The translations under genes and the position numbers were made by a program. The notes beneath the pieces were generated by a model that did no database searches, had not been told where the DNA came from, and worked only from the letters and a program-made list of their open reading frames with translations. 64,000 nt of DNA from the NCBI RefSeq assembly GCF_029962835.1, contig NC_080577.1, positions 372,001 through 436,000 of the forward strand, in the 5' to 3' direction. Shown here piece by piece: positions 59,101 to 64,000 of the stretch (position 1 is the first letter of the stretch; the number at the start of each line of letters is the position of its first letter). Source of the DNA: Magnolia sinica (taxonomy: Eukaryota; Streptophyta; Magnoliopsida; Magnoliales; Magnoliaceae).

Positions 59101-59642
59101 ATATTGCTCCTGAGATTTTATTTTATTTTTCAATAGCAAACATCAACTGCATGTGTTACAATATTTACCTTAACAGAAACCATTAGCAGCATAATAGCTG
59201 ATTGAAGGGCAGCCTCGTTCTTACGTTGATACACCTACATGATATTAGAAGATGAAATGACAATGAGCATTACAAGTAAATAAAGGAACAAACTCAGAAA
59301 AGCAATGAAAAAGTATTGAAGTTGTTAGTTTCCATGCGTGGTAGGCGATGGGGTGCTGGTGTTCTAGCATTGCAACATTATCATCAAACTCAACATTTGT
59401 GTTAAAAGTGTGTGCATGTGTGTTTAATTTTATTTCAGTGCTCCCTCGGGACACCATAAGATCATATTAATCCAGAATGTTAGCAGAGATCAGGTTTCAT
59501 AAATCCTAGATCTAATTACCTCTCTCTCTCTCAAATAATGATAAAAGAAGTACTTGATAGAAGAATTACCTGTTTTATTACTGGAGGTAAGTCATGTACT
59601 ACCAGAGGAATCTCATTGTGTGCAACCGCATAATCAATACCT
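12182..59642 (-). CDS. PIAL2: PIAL-type E4 SUMO-protein ligase (15 exons seen; exon 1 not found)
   Basis: Exons in transcript order are 59570-59642, 59169-59234, 52410-52475, 52213-52295, 40878-40929, 39185-39256, 24256-24323, 24140-24188, 23953-24037, 23688-23789, 22473-22524, 18255-18306, 18063-18179, 16981-17991 and 12182-12781. Every junction joins in phase, giving about 849 residues without exon 1. Landmarks are [75 protein letters not shown] and [14 protein letters not shown]. They continue with [20 protein letters not shown], the MIZ/SP-RING, and a long Gln/Ser-rich tail with [19 protein letters not shown]. In Arabidopsis, PIAL1/2 extend SUMO chains and act with MOM1 in transcriptional silencing. 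Assignment to PIAL1 or PIAL2 is not resolved; the symbol marks the family. Introns reach 14.9, 11.3 and 6.7 kb because of transposons. No in-frame stop interrupts the 15 exons. Confidence 0.93.
14028..14939. mobile_element. Tourist/PIF-Harbinger-like element with internal minisatellite
   Basis: The element spans 14031-14936. It begins GGGCCTACTTGGATGCATGG and ends ATCCAAAGCCC, with inverted arms of about 60 bp (GGAAAGGAAATGAAACA at the left, TTTCATTTCCCATGCTTTCC at the right). It is flanked by TAA on both sides (14028-14030 and 14937-14939). A 3-bp TWA duplication and GGGCCTGTTTGGAT-type ends are typical of Tourist elements. It lies in the last PIAL intron. Any transposase gene is gone; the middle is taken by tandem repeats. 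Confidence 0.8.
14240..14790. repeat. Tandem repeat of about 100 bp built on CACATGTGCCACCATCC
   Basis: The anchor GTGCCACC recurs at 14250, 14331, 14430 and 14531, giving spacings of 81, 99 and 101 bp. A further diverged copy lies near 14695. The unit also contains CTTCACTTGGGCCCCACA and AACTTTCCATTGTC. The palindrome CACATGTG or a near variant occurs many times. Long open frames on both strands here are a by-product of the repeat and carry no recognisable protein. Confidence 0.75.
16203..16274. repeat. A/T microsatellite, (TTTTTAA)n-like
   Basis: This is an imperfect run of TTTTTAA and TTTTTTAA units within the last PIAL intron. It marks no element end that I can see. Confidence 0.7.
16981..17991 (-). 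CDS. PIAL2: PIAL large exon: post-RING helix and disordered tail
   Basis: This 1011-bp exon opens with [20 protein letters not shown], which continues from the SP-RING. It then becomes low-complexity and rich in Thr, Ser, Gln and Pro. Segments [11 protein letters not shown] and [10 protein letters not shown] are acidic and hydrophobic and resemble SUMO-interacting motifs (hydrophobic core VVDLT followed by acids). That is consistent with a SUMO-chain ligase. The exon ends HTMTQ before GTTAGA. Its acceptor is TGTTCAG. Presence of the SIM-like core is seen in sequence; its function here is inferred from the family. Confidence 0.9.
18063..18306 (-). CDS. PIAL2: PIAL MIZ/SP-RING exons (18255-18306 and 18063-18179)
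   Basis: The two exons encode [17 protein letters not shown] and then [24 protein letters not shown] and [12 protein letters not shown]. The zinc-binding Cys and His of HLCRHH and the Cys pair of WRCAHC are all present, so the SP-RING should fold and recruit the SUMO E2. The downstream intron (17992-18062, 71 bp) has a GC donor, AAG followed by GCAAGT, and a TTCAG acceptor. That is the consensus for the rare GC-AG class. The acceptor before 18179 is TTTTTGTAG. Confidence 0.93.
18730..20830 (-). mobile_element. RTE-type non-LTR retrotransposon remnant
   Basis: On the minus strand, in order from 20811 to 18849, sit pieces of one ORF. These are [20 protein letters not shown] (20626-20811) and [20 protein letters not shown] with [15 protein letters not shown] (20205-20411, reverse-transcriptase fingers). 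They are followed by WCMLFADDI near 19450-19510 (the FADD catalytic box) and [18 protein letters not shown] with KLRWYGHV (18849-19076, C-terminus). The 3' end, near 18740 on the plus strand, is rich in TCATCATC words, as in plant RTE LINEs. Several frame breaks and stops are present. The element is split by the MITE at 19668-20216 and lies in the 4.2-kb PIAL intron. Confidence 0.85.
19668..20216. mobile_element. Fold-back MITE inserted in the RTE LINE
   Basis: The 549-bp element has inverted arms of about 85 bp. The left arm starts GGGAAAAGGTACTATGCGGT and the right arm ends CCGCATATTACCTTTTCCC. Both arms carry CTCATGGGAACTTCCCATGAG and TGTGGGCCCCACCGTGATGC. The two flanks are TATA-rich (CACACATATA and ATATATAT), so the target duplication cannot be separated from the microsatellite. 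It interrupts the RT ORF of the host LINE, so it is the younger insertion. Confidence 0.82.
21612..22125 (+). other. Candidate LTR-like fragment
   Basis: The stretch beginning TGATGTAGGTCATGTGGGCC contains a promoter-like ACTATAAATATCATG at about 21903. It is followed by a transcript-leader-like GA/TTG-rich region to about 22120, as in a degraded LTR. No second LTR, primer-binding site or coding part is seen next to it. It lies in the 4.2-kb PIAL intron. Confidence 0.3.
23878..23912. repeat. (ATT)n microsatellite in PIAL intron
   Basis: This is a short TTATTATTATT run between the PIAL exons 23688-23789 and 23953-24037. Confidence 0.7.
24558..25550. repeat. Dispersed repeat, copy 1, split by a LINE fragment
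   Basis: The left part (24558-24617) starts AGTTGCACGAAGCGTGAAGT and ends GAAGCATCTC. The right part resumes at about 25445 with GACTAGGTAGGAAGC and ends near GTGGCACCTAGCAAGAAGGA (25530). The undivided copy at 39821-39990 has both parts contiguous. The intervening segment is therefore an insertion, namely the LINE fragment 24617-25444. The family is unnamed; it could be a SINE-like element. Confidence 0.6.
24617..25444 (-). mobile_element. 5'-truncated L1-type LINE fragment
   Basis: The minus-strand frames encode [18 protein letters not shown], then [39 protein letters not shown] and [18 protein letters not shown]. Together these are the zf-RVT region downstream of the reverse transcriptase in plant L1 ORF2. 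The C-X2-C and H-X4-C zinc residues are visible. The 3' end abuts a (GA)n run (24617-24658 on the plus strand as TC) instead of a plain poly(A). RT and endonuclease are missing. Confidence 0.82.
27118..28560 (+). pseudogene. hAT transposase remnant
   Basis: Broken plus-strand frames show pieces typical of plant hAT transposases. The first is a BED-finger-like part with [20 protein letters not shown] (about 27255-27315). Then come [18 protein letters not shown] with [14 protein letters not shown] sequence (27700-27790), LKVTCSWA near 27905, SIINF/IKSID-like residues near 27930-27990, and [18 protein letters not shown] (about 28300-28360). Many stops and frameshifts occur, and the C-terminal dimerisation region is not visible. 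The matches are recalled family motifs, not a database search. Confidence 0.72.
28768..29745 (+). mobile_element. 5'-truncated L1-type LINE fragment inside the hAT relic
   Basis: The plus-strand frames encode [15 protein letters not shown] and [18 protein letters not shown], then [20 protein letters not shown] and a C-terminus with [20 protein letters not shown]. This is the end of L1 ORF2. The fragment ends with a CT run and about 15 A residues (29719-29745), marking the 3' end. It starts abruptly in the GTAGCTCATTAAATTTTG region. Stops and frame changes show that it is inactive. Confidence 0.8.
30550..34250 (-). pseudogene. L1 ORF2: endonuclease, reverse transcriptase, zinc finger; decayed
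   Basis: ORF2 appears to start with [14 protein letters not shown] near 34245. The APE endonuclease follows, with [12 protein letters not shown], then [23 protein letters not shown] and [10 protein letters not shown]. The reverse transcriptase spans 32822-31605, with [49 protein letters not shown] and the [10 protein letters not shown] catalytic box. The zf-RVT region covers 31496-30774. In-frame stops occur at about 34011, 33258, 32844, 31605 and 30774, with a one-base shift near 34165. The catalytic D-D of FADD is intact although the frame is not. Confidence 0.88.
34363..36609 (-). pseudogene. L1 ORF1 protein, frameshifted
   Basis: The frame 36609-35698 begins [15 protein letters not shown]. 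It contains an RRM-like domain at residues 23-100 ([49 protein letters not shown]). It then has a Pro/Ser-rich linker and a DUF4283-like segment ([16 protein letters not shown]). A shift near 35700 moves into frame 35714-34626, with [20 protein letters not shown] and [16 protein letters not shown] second shift near 34750 leads to 34749-34363, which ends [13 protein letters not shown]1 proteins of this kind bind the element RNA. The RRM places this lineage among plant L1s with an RRM-type ORF1. Confidence 0.82.
36955..37415 (-). mobile_element. LINE 3' fragment with GA-type tail
   Basis: The minus-strand frame 37391-37209 reads [20 protein letters not shown] and continues [20 protein letters not shown]. 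This is homologous to the zf-RVT end of the fragment at 24617-25444. The 3' end on the minus strand reads TTTTTCATCATCTCAC and then an AGAGAG run (36955-36980 on plus as CT repeats). The 5' part is absent. Confidence 0.75.
37536..38574. mobile_element. Non-autonomous hAT element, 1.0 kb, 8-bp target duplication
   Basis: The element spans 37544-38566. It begins CAATATTTTAAATATTG and ends CGATATTTCGAACACTG. GTTGTGAC flanks both sides (37536-37543 and 38567-38574). The left end looks like a C-to-T and G-to-A decayed version of the right end. It includes a TTC/TTTC/T microsatellite (37684-37754) and an (ATT)n run (38148-38179). No coding capacity is seen. It belongs to the same family as 26402-30435, 47573-49934 and 57089-57647. 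Confidence 0.85.
37684..37754. repeat. (TTC)n-(TTTC)n-T microsatellite
   Basis: A pyrimidine run changes from TTC to TTTC units and then to a T tract, within the hAT derivative. Confidence 0.75.
39821..39992. repeat. Dispersed repeat, copy 2 (undivided)
   Basis: This copy starts AGTTGCACTAAGCATGAAGC, contains GTATAAATAGGTAGGAAGCG and ends GTGGCACCTAGTTAGAAGGA. It matches the split copy at 24558-25550 and the shorter copy at 51952-52075 in the same orientation. It is about 170 bp long, with no ORF that is obviously a protein domain. Confidence 0.65.
42108..42522 (-). mobile_element. 5'-truncated L1 copy with 18-bp target duplication
   Basis: The element occupies 42126-42504 and is flanked by ACGGAGCTTTGGATTTTT at 42108-42125 and 42505-42522. 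Its body is homologous to the 3' end of the full L1 at 30526-36834. Shared words include CTGCTGAGGTAGCAG and GAAGCATCTGTCGTTCCTTTC. The distal end (42430-42504) carries a small direct repeat of CATATGGCAAGAATTGCCAT. A long, exact duplication suggests relatively recent integration by target-primed reverse transcription. Confidence 0.9.
43782..44084 (+). repeat. 5' LTR of the Copia element (303 bp)
   Basis: This LTR shares GTGTATTTTCACTATGTTCC and TTTTTGGGTGTATGCATGTGC with the 3' LTR. It carries a private internal direct duplication, CTAACACACAACAAAGCTTC and CTAAACACACAACAAAGCTT, that the 3' LTR lacks. Confidence 0.88.
44085..44097 (+). promoter_or_regulatory. Copia primer-binding site
   Basis: TAGTATCAGAGTC directly follows the 5' LTR. 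It resembles the initiator-methionine tRNA site TGGTATCAGAGC used by most plant Copia elements, with two differences. Confidence 0.7.
47565..49942. mobile_element. hAT-family element nested in the Copia pol gene
   Basis: The element spans 47573-49934. It begins TAGTGTTCGAAATATCGGTA and ends GATATTGCGAACACTA. It is flanked by GCTATGAG (47565-47572) and GCTCTGAG (49935-49942), an 8-bp duplication with one mismatch. Copia coding sequence reads YEAMSS on the left and [12 protein letters not shown] on the right, so the insertion point is certain. The interior contains fold-back MITE-like blocks (about 48240-49500) and a GC-richer leader-like stretch near 49575-49790. No transposase is evident. Confidence 0.88.
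49040..49500. repeat. Fold-back MITE inside the nested hAT element
   Basis: The left arm reads AGGTGGGGCCCACTGTGATG and the right arm reads CATCACAATGGGCCCCACCT. Inner arms pair GAGCTCATTTTAGG with CCTAAAATGAGC, and GACCGAAAATGAGGAGGATC with ATCCACCTCATTTTCGGTC. Its length is about 460 bp. Similar unpaired blocks lie at 48240-48990, so several copies may have piled up here. Confidence 0.7.
51165..51413 (+). repeat. 3' LTR of the Copia element (249 bp)
   Basis: This LTR contains three tandem copies of a unit of about 50 bp starting GTGTGCTCCTATGGAGTATG (about 51243-51370). The 5' LTR has the unit once. It lacks the CACACAACAAAGC duplication of the 5' LTR. Confidence 0.86.
51952..52078. repeat. 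Dispersed repeat, copy 3 (diverged)
   Basis: ATAATTGCATGGAGCATGAAGC is followed by GTATAAATAGGTAAGCGGGA and GTGGCATCTACTTGGATC. These match, in order, the copies at 39821 and 24558, with an internal deletion. Confidence 0.5.
53120..53375. repeat. AT/GC-mixed fold-back repeat rich in TAATGGCCGTTA words
   Basis: GTAATGGCCGTTACG, GCGGCCATTATGG, CATAATGGTCGTTATGG and GTTATGGCCACCATTACC alternate in both orientations over about 250 bp. They surround a central purine-rich spacer with AGCCTAATTAC repeated twice. It is probably a degraded MITE; no flanking duplication was resolved. Confidence 0.45.
53930..54640 (-). mobile_element. Degraded L1-type LINE reverse-transcriptase fragment
   Basis: The minus-strand frames show [20 protein letters not shown] (54043-54252), corresponding to the [20 protein letters not shown] block of the L1 at 31605-32822. 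Fragments of the flanking region follow, with [12 protein letters not shown] and [15 protein letters not shown] sequence. Upstream pieces resemble the DFISEFYD region before the RT. No end or duplication is visible, so this is an old copy. Confidence 0.65.
55560..56060. repeat. GC-rich GGGCTAGGGCC repeats
   Basis: Two blocks (about 55560-55690 and 55925-56055) contain GGGCTAGGGCCAGGGCTCGG and GGCTAGGGCCTACCC with inverted GGGCC/GGCCC words. They resemble the interior of the block at 57840-58000. They are likely relics of one MITE family with GGGTTGGCAG-like ends. Confidence 0.4.
57081..57655. mobile_element. Short hAT derivative, 559 bp, 8-bp target duplication
   Basis: The element spans 57089-57647. 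It begins CATTGTTCCAAGTACCGGCG and ends CAGTACTACAAACGCTA. CATGTGTT flanks both sides (57081-57088 and 57648-57655). The subterminal block GAAGTATCAATGAAAAATTC and its duplicate GAAGTTTCATTGAAAAATTC are shared with the larger copies. The ends are more diverged than in the other copies, so the boundary is less certain by a base or two. Confidence 0.72.
57840..58002. repeat. GC-rich GGCCC fold-back block
   Basis: GGGTCGAGTCGGGCCCAACC and AGGCCCATCCCGGGCTCAGG pair imperfectly with CCTGAGCCTAGCCTGG and GGCCCAAACCCAGCCC. This is probably a MITE relic in the 6.7-kb PIAL intron. Confidence 0.45.
58814..59107. repeat. Tandem duplication, about 167-bp unit
   Basis: TAATGTGTTTTGTAAGAGAG at 58814 recurs as TAATATGTTTTGCAAGAGGG at 58981. 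ACGTCTATCCTTAAAATAAACA occurs in both units. The second unit ends about 50 bp before the acceptor-proximal end of the PIAL exon at 59169. Confidence 0.7.
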
Positions 59643-60912
59643 CTGTATTCATTCAAAGCAAACCTTGTCAACCACAGTACCAAGGATAAAAACGATAAAT
59701 ATGGTGAATAATTAGTTCCAATAACTAGGGCAGAATGTTTTCTTTTTCATTCTTCCTTTTTCTAATTTTTTCTTTTCCTTGTATTTTCTTGAGACAAATA
59801 AAACTAGCGCAAGAAGTAACATGCAAATACTGTATCAGTATCTGCATGTTTCTAAAAGAAAAGAAACAAAAAGTAAGACCCTGAAAGAACCAAATCCTAT
59901 CTCCTAAGTGTGAAAAGTCAAAATAGCACCTCCAAGATAAGGATACTATGGTAAGAAATGCATAAGAAACCAACATAGCAAATTAAAGTTGGTACTGAAA
60001 GTGAGAAATAGAACACGAAATCAAGCAAATACATACTAAAATTATGCAGGCGATAGTGTCAACAGAATATACATGCGTGCATGTCTTATGTATGTATAGA
60101 ATTCTCACATGCAACTAGTGATGAGAAAATCATGCTTTAGTTGGTTGTGGGGCCCACCGTGGGTTAGTATTGTGTGCCCTAGAAAGCCAATGCTCTTCAT
60201 TAAACCTTGTTTAGGATTATATGGAATGTAATTTATTTTTGCCTCATTAATTGTATGTGGAACTGCAACTAATTGTTCCTTCACCCTACCCCACATTTGA
60301 GTGTGAGTGTTCATTTTGTTTGTGGGTTCCTATGCTTTAGACTGGACTGAACACTTGCATTGGTGGATTGCATCAAGTCTCAGGTTCAGAAGGCCCATCA
60401 TGGTTGAACTTTGATCGACTTGATCATGTACTAGCTTCGGCTAATCCTTATACTTGAGGTCATGTTGGAACTTCATGGTCTTAGTGTTTTATACTTTAGC
60501 TCACCTTGCGAGGTTACATTAATGACTGACATACGGGTGTTGTTAAGCACATACATGAGGATGTAGTTAAAGCCCACATGCTCCAACATGGGATCCACTT
60601 GTTTAATCAAGATGCATATTGTGGACTAATCTTACTGATTGGACTGTCCATCAAATGTTTTAAAGCTGGCCAGCACTTACTAATGTTTTCAAAAGGTTGA
60701 TCGTGCTTGATGGGACAACCAATGGTTGAGATATCTTGGTCCATCTCTTAGGCTTGCATGGGATTTATGGGCCAAATTTGGGTGCATGGATAGGCAGGAA
60801 TATAGGTTTTTGATAATGTAGGGCACACCAAAGCCTGTAGGGTGAGGAACGCCATAATAGGTATATACCTTTGAAACCCTAATTCCTTATTAATAAATCC
60901 TATCCCAAGGAG

Positions 60913-60970
<58 letters not shown>

Positions 60971-61535
60971 CCCAACCCTTTGCTTCTCTTCCTTCTCATG
61001 ACACGTGTGTCTAGTGACCTTGAATGGTTCTCATGTGTCCACGCCCCTAGCCCTGTTGTGGGGCCATGAGCAAGCCCTCTCTTCCTTCCCTTTGTTGGGA
61101 TAGATAGAGATCTACATTGGAGGATCGACAATGGACTTCTTCAACGGTCAAAGGATAAAAATCTAAGGTAAAATCTCACCCCTTGATTTATATACTTTTG
61201 AATTTGATTGCATCTACATGAGAACCCATGCTAGCATTCTAAAACATGATTTTTAAAAAAACTTTTAGGCTTTCATGTCTTTCGAAAACAACTAACACTA
61301 TGGTGTGCACATGCATCCAACCCATCCAGCATGTTCACCCGATCATGAAAAGGAATGTCGCAAAAATCAAGTTGGTCCAATCATCAAATTGGCCAAACCA
61401 TAGAAACAATAAATTAAAAAAATATATATCACCCAAAAACCTCCAAATTAACATGGGACCACCTGATGGTTGGAGCAACCTAATTTCTAGGTGTCCCATC
61501 ATCATGGTGGAGCAATTCTATAAGACAAGTTGTAT

Positions 61536-61569
<34 letters not shown>

Positions 61570-61800
61570 TGGGCCCCTCATGCAACTAATTGCAGAATTT
61601 TCTCATCCACTGCTTTTGTCTGAGAAGTTCTCATATGCATACATAGAAACATGTGTATATGTGTGGGTGTGGCTGCCATACACACATCTTGGTGGGCCAA
61701 CACAGCTCGAATGTAATGAGGACATCTAACCATTTAAAGTTTTTTGTCAATGGAAGCAGGCCCCACAAGCATCACTATGGATAGGATGAGATTTTAGATC
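59643..61800. other. Presumed PIAL first intron or 5' flank, no coding exon seen
   Basis: No sequence on the minus strand resembles the expected N-terminal exon of PIAL. The region contains a (GA)n run at about 60915-60967 and an (AC)n run at 61538-61567. It also holds GTGGGGCCCACCGTGGG-type MITE words near 60149 and ordinary AT-rich DNA. Exon 1 is probably beyond the window. Confidence 0.45.
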
Positions 61801-61804
61801 AAGA

Positions 61805-62300
61805 GAAGCTTGTTGTAGAAATCATTTATTTTTAGTTTATTAGTCTTATGTTAATTCCTATTGCAGAAATTTCTATTTTAGTTAATTTCCTGATTTTCAG
61901 AAAATTCTAGTCTTAAGAAATTTCTATTTTTGTTAGTTTCCTACTCAAGTTGTTTTTAAATTAAGACTTTTATTAGTTCCTGTTTAGGTTGTTTCTAATC
62001 TAAGTAACTAAGGGTATTTTGGTATTTTCCTTTTATTTGCAAATTCTATTTAAAGGGAGTTAATTTTTTTTTGGAGAAAATAAAGCTACAGAGCTTTTCC
62101 ACAGCTGGGCGTGAGACCTTCCTCTTCCTCCTTTTACTTTTCTTACTTTCTTTCTCTGGTTAATCATTATAATCTTCTTCTTACTTCTTCTTTCTTCCAT
62201 CTAGTTTATTTGCAAAAATCTGGAATTCTATTTGTGAATTTCCTACTTCTTGTATCAAATCAAACGTCCCCAACTGATAATACTATCTGATCTAACGGTT
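61805..62300 (+). other. Candidate LTR-like sequence with promoter and poly(A) motifs
   Basis: TGTTGTAGAAATCATTTATT is followed by a T-rich stretch with repeated TTTCTATTTTAGTTAATTTCC words. A TATA-like TCTATTTAAAGGGA sits near 62047 and an AATAAAG near 62081. This order resembles a plant LTR. No partner LTR was found, so it could be a solo LTR. Confidence 0.35.
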
Positions 62301-62479
62301 TGTTAAAGGATTAGATCATCACGTTGGATGGTTGAATTGACCCTTGTGAGACATGAAAGTCATACTTTCATAGGATCCACTTTTCAGATTTGAATATTTA
62401 GTACTATATGATTGTAATGGATGGCCATGATCATTAATGAGTTTCTTTCAGATAATTCTTATTTATGATGAATAACCAC

Positions 62480-62576
<97 letters not shown>
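62480..62576. repeat. (TC)n-(TG)n compound microsatellite
   Basis: About 67 bp of TC repeat runs directly into about 29 bp of TG repeat. It sits just before the tandem block at 62585. Confidence 0.85.
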
Positions 62577-62577
<1 letters not shown>

Positions 62578-62582
62578 TCAAG

Positions 62583-63010
62583 TCACCACTTGCTCTAAAA
62601 GCTCAAGCCGCTAGAGGATGGTGTATCAATGTTTATCGAGGGACTTTAACACTCCCCCGCACACCTAGGTGGAGGGACACTCACAACTCACACCATAAAC
62701 AGCCCCCGTACCTTCCACTCTAATAACATGTCATACAACCAATTACTCTAAAAGCTCAAGCCGTTAGAGGATGGCATATTGATGTATATCAAGGGACTTT
62801 AACACAACCCCACACAGGAACGTACTGGGCAGGGTGGAGACACTCATAACTCACACCATAAAATGACCCCCTGTGGGATACCTTTCTCTCTGATACCATG
62901 TCAGATCACCACTTGCTCTAAATGCTCGAGCCACTAGAGGCTTTAGATCACCACTTGCTCTAAATGTTCGAGCCGCTAGAGGATCGTGTATTAATGTATA
63001 TTAAGGGACT
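62583..63010 (-). repeat. Diverged tandem units with minus-strand LTR/PBS-like junction
   Basis: The block TTGCTCTAAAAGCTCAAGCC with GCTAGAGGATGG recurs near 62590, 62745, 62912 and 62951. It is followed by GGGACTTTAACAC in most copies. CTCTGATACCATGTCAGA at 62889 is the reverse complement of a plant LTR-element primer-binding site (TGGTATCAGAG). A decayed version, CTCTAATAACATGTC, lies at the matching place in the previous unit. This looks like repeated LTR/PBS junctions of an old retroelement. Confidence 0.5.
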
Positions 63011-63026
63011 TTCACACACACACGCA

Positions 63027-64000
63027 TGTTGTCATAATCGTCATCGTATTGTAAATCGTTATCGTATCGTAAATCGTAAAGAGGTCTGAATTGTAAGAAT
63101 TTTTCAGATTTTCATCAAACATGTCATAAAAAAAAATAAATTGTATATAAATTTTATTTTTAAAAAAAAAAACATATCAATCATCCATTTTGTCATGAAT
63201 ATGCAAAAAACAAATATATATATATCATTGATTCATTGTCTGTGTTGTACTTGTATCATCATGTCATAATCAAGTTCAAAAAATAACATTTTCCCCATCC
63301 CCATTTACATAGAAGAAAACAAAAAACTATTGAGGTCCCACACAAGCATAGAAGATTATAAATTGATTAAAAATGAGAAAACTAGTGAAATTTTGAAATA
63401 AATGAGAAAACACTTGAAAAAAAAAAAAAACTAGTTATGCCTACATAAACTCCAAATCTCACCACTTTCTCTCAAAAGAAAGGAAAAAAAAGTGATATTA
63501 TAATGTATGTGAAGCATAAATAGCTTTCAAACATAAAGGCCCTAAAAAAGAATTCAAAAAACTGAAAAAAAAATAAAAAATTGAAATATTCTATTTTTCT
63601 TTTCCGAAAAACCCATATTTTCACCAATATATGAAATAAATAAAATAGGAATGAATAATTGAATATTTTACATGTATTCTTACCTATTTTAACGTAGGAA
63701 TCAAATGCAACAGGCGGCGTTCGATTCTGTTGAGCGATGAAAAAGATACGTTGATTTCTTTCTCTAGGTTTCCCATGGCCCACAAGCTCCAAATGTCCCC
63801 AAAATCTCTCAAAAGTTGCAAAATATATGTTATTTTAACGAGGGTGAGGCCTAAATACATTTTTAAAAAAGAGCCATAAAATTTGCAAAAAACGAAATGA
63901 AAAAAAAAACCAGATTTTCTACCAGATGCTGCTGGTTTTCTGCGCAGAAAATTGAATCGTACGAATCGTACAATTCACAAGATAATCGTATCGAATCGTA
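63027..64000. mobile_element. Element with ATCGTATCGTAAATCG arms, cut by the window end
   Basis: The left side reads GTCATCGTATTGTAAATCGT followed by TATCGTATCGTAAATCGTAA. The right side reads TTGAATCGTACGAATCGTAC and ends ATAATCGTATCGAATCGTA at base 64000. The two share the ATCGTATCG motif and could be the ends of one AT-rich non-autonomous element of about 1 kb. The terminus and target duplication are outside the window. Confidence 0.4.

Noticed and set aside
63472..63792. 106-codon minus-strand frame considered as PIAL exon 1
   Set aside because: It is Phe/Lys-rich sequence from A/T-rich DNA with no resemblance to the PIAL N-terminus and no suitable donor in phase.

Overview
The window is nuclear DNA from a flowering plant. 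Two intron-rich genes have plant-type exon structure and products, and about half the sequence is degraded transposable elements: L1 and RTE LINEs, a Copia LTR element, hAT and Tourist elements, and fold-back MITEs rich in GTGGGGCCCAC-type motifs. Introns over 10 kb and the abundance of those MITEs suggest a large, repeat-rich genome, perhaps a magnoliid. That guess is inference only.

Layout. (1) 71-8315, + strand: the last seven coding exons of SGT1, the HSP90/SCF co-chaperone. The TPR-coding 5' part lies before the window. Its 4.1-kb intron holds a hAT MITE with a perfect 8-bp target duplication and several fold-back repeats. (2) 10437-10907, + strand: an intronless small hydrophobic protein that I do not recognise by name. 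(3) 12182-59642, - strand: one gene for a PIAL-type (MIZ/SP-RING) E4 SUMO ligase. I could place fifteen exons with continuous reading phase at every junction. Exon 1 was not found and probably lies beyond the window. (4) 59643-64000: presumed first intron or 5' flank of PIAL, made of repeats and an LTR-like stretch.

The PIAL gene is stretched over at least 47 kb because its introns act as a transposon trap. The 14.9-kb intron holds a LINE fragment inside an older dispersed repeat, a 4-kb hAT relic with a transposase pseudogene and a LINE fragment inside it, a 6.3-kb L1 with 13-bp target duplications, and a 1-kb hAT derivative. The 11.3-kb intron holds a 5'-truncated L1 with an 18-bp target duplication and a 7.6-kb Copia element with LTRs and 5-bp duplications. 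A 2.36-kb hAT element sits inside that Copia. The 4.2-kb intron holds an RTE LINE split by a fold-back MITE, and another holds a Tourist element carrying a roughly 100-bp minisatellite.

The most distinctive signal is a hAT-like family with ends close to CAGTGTTCGAAATATCGG. Four copies, each with an 8-bp target duplication, sit in PIAL introns and share a subterminal block. One contains the transposase remnant. No CRISPR arrays, rRNA or tRNA genes, or complete mobile-element proteins were seen.
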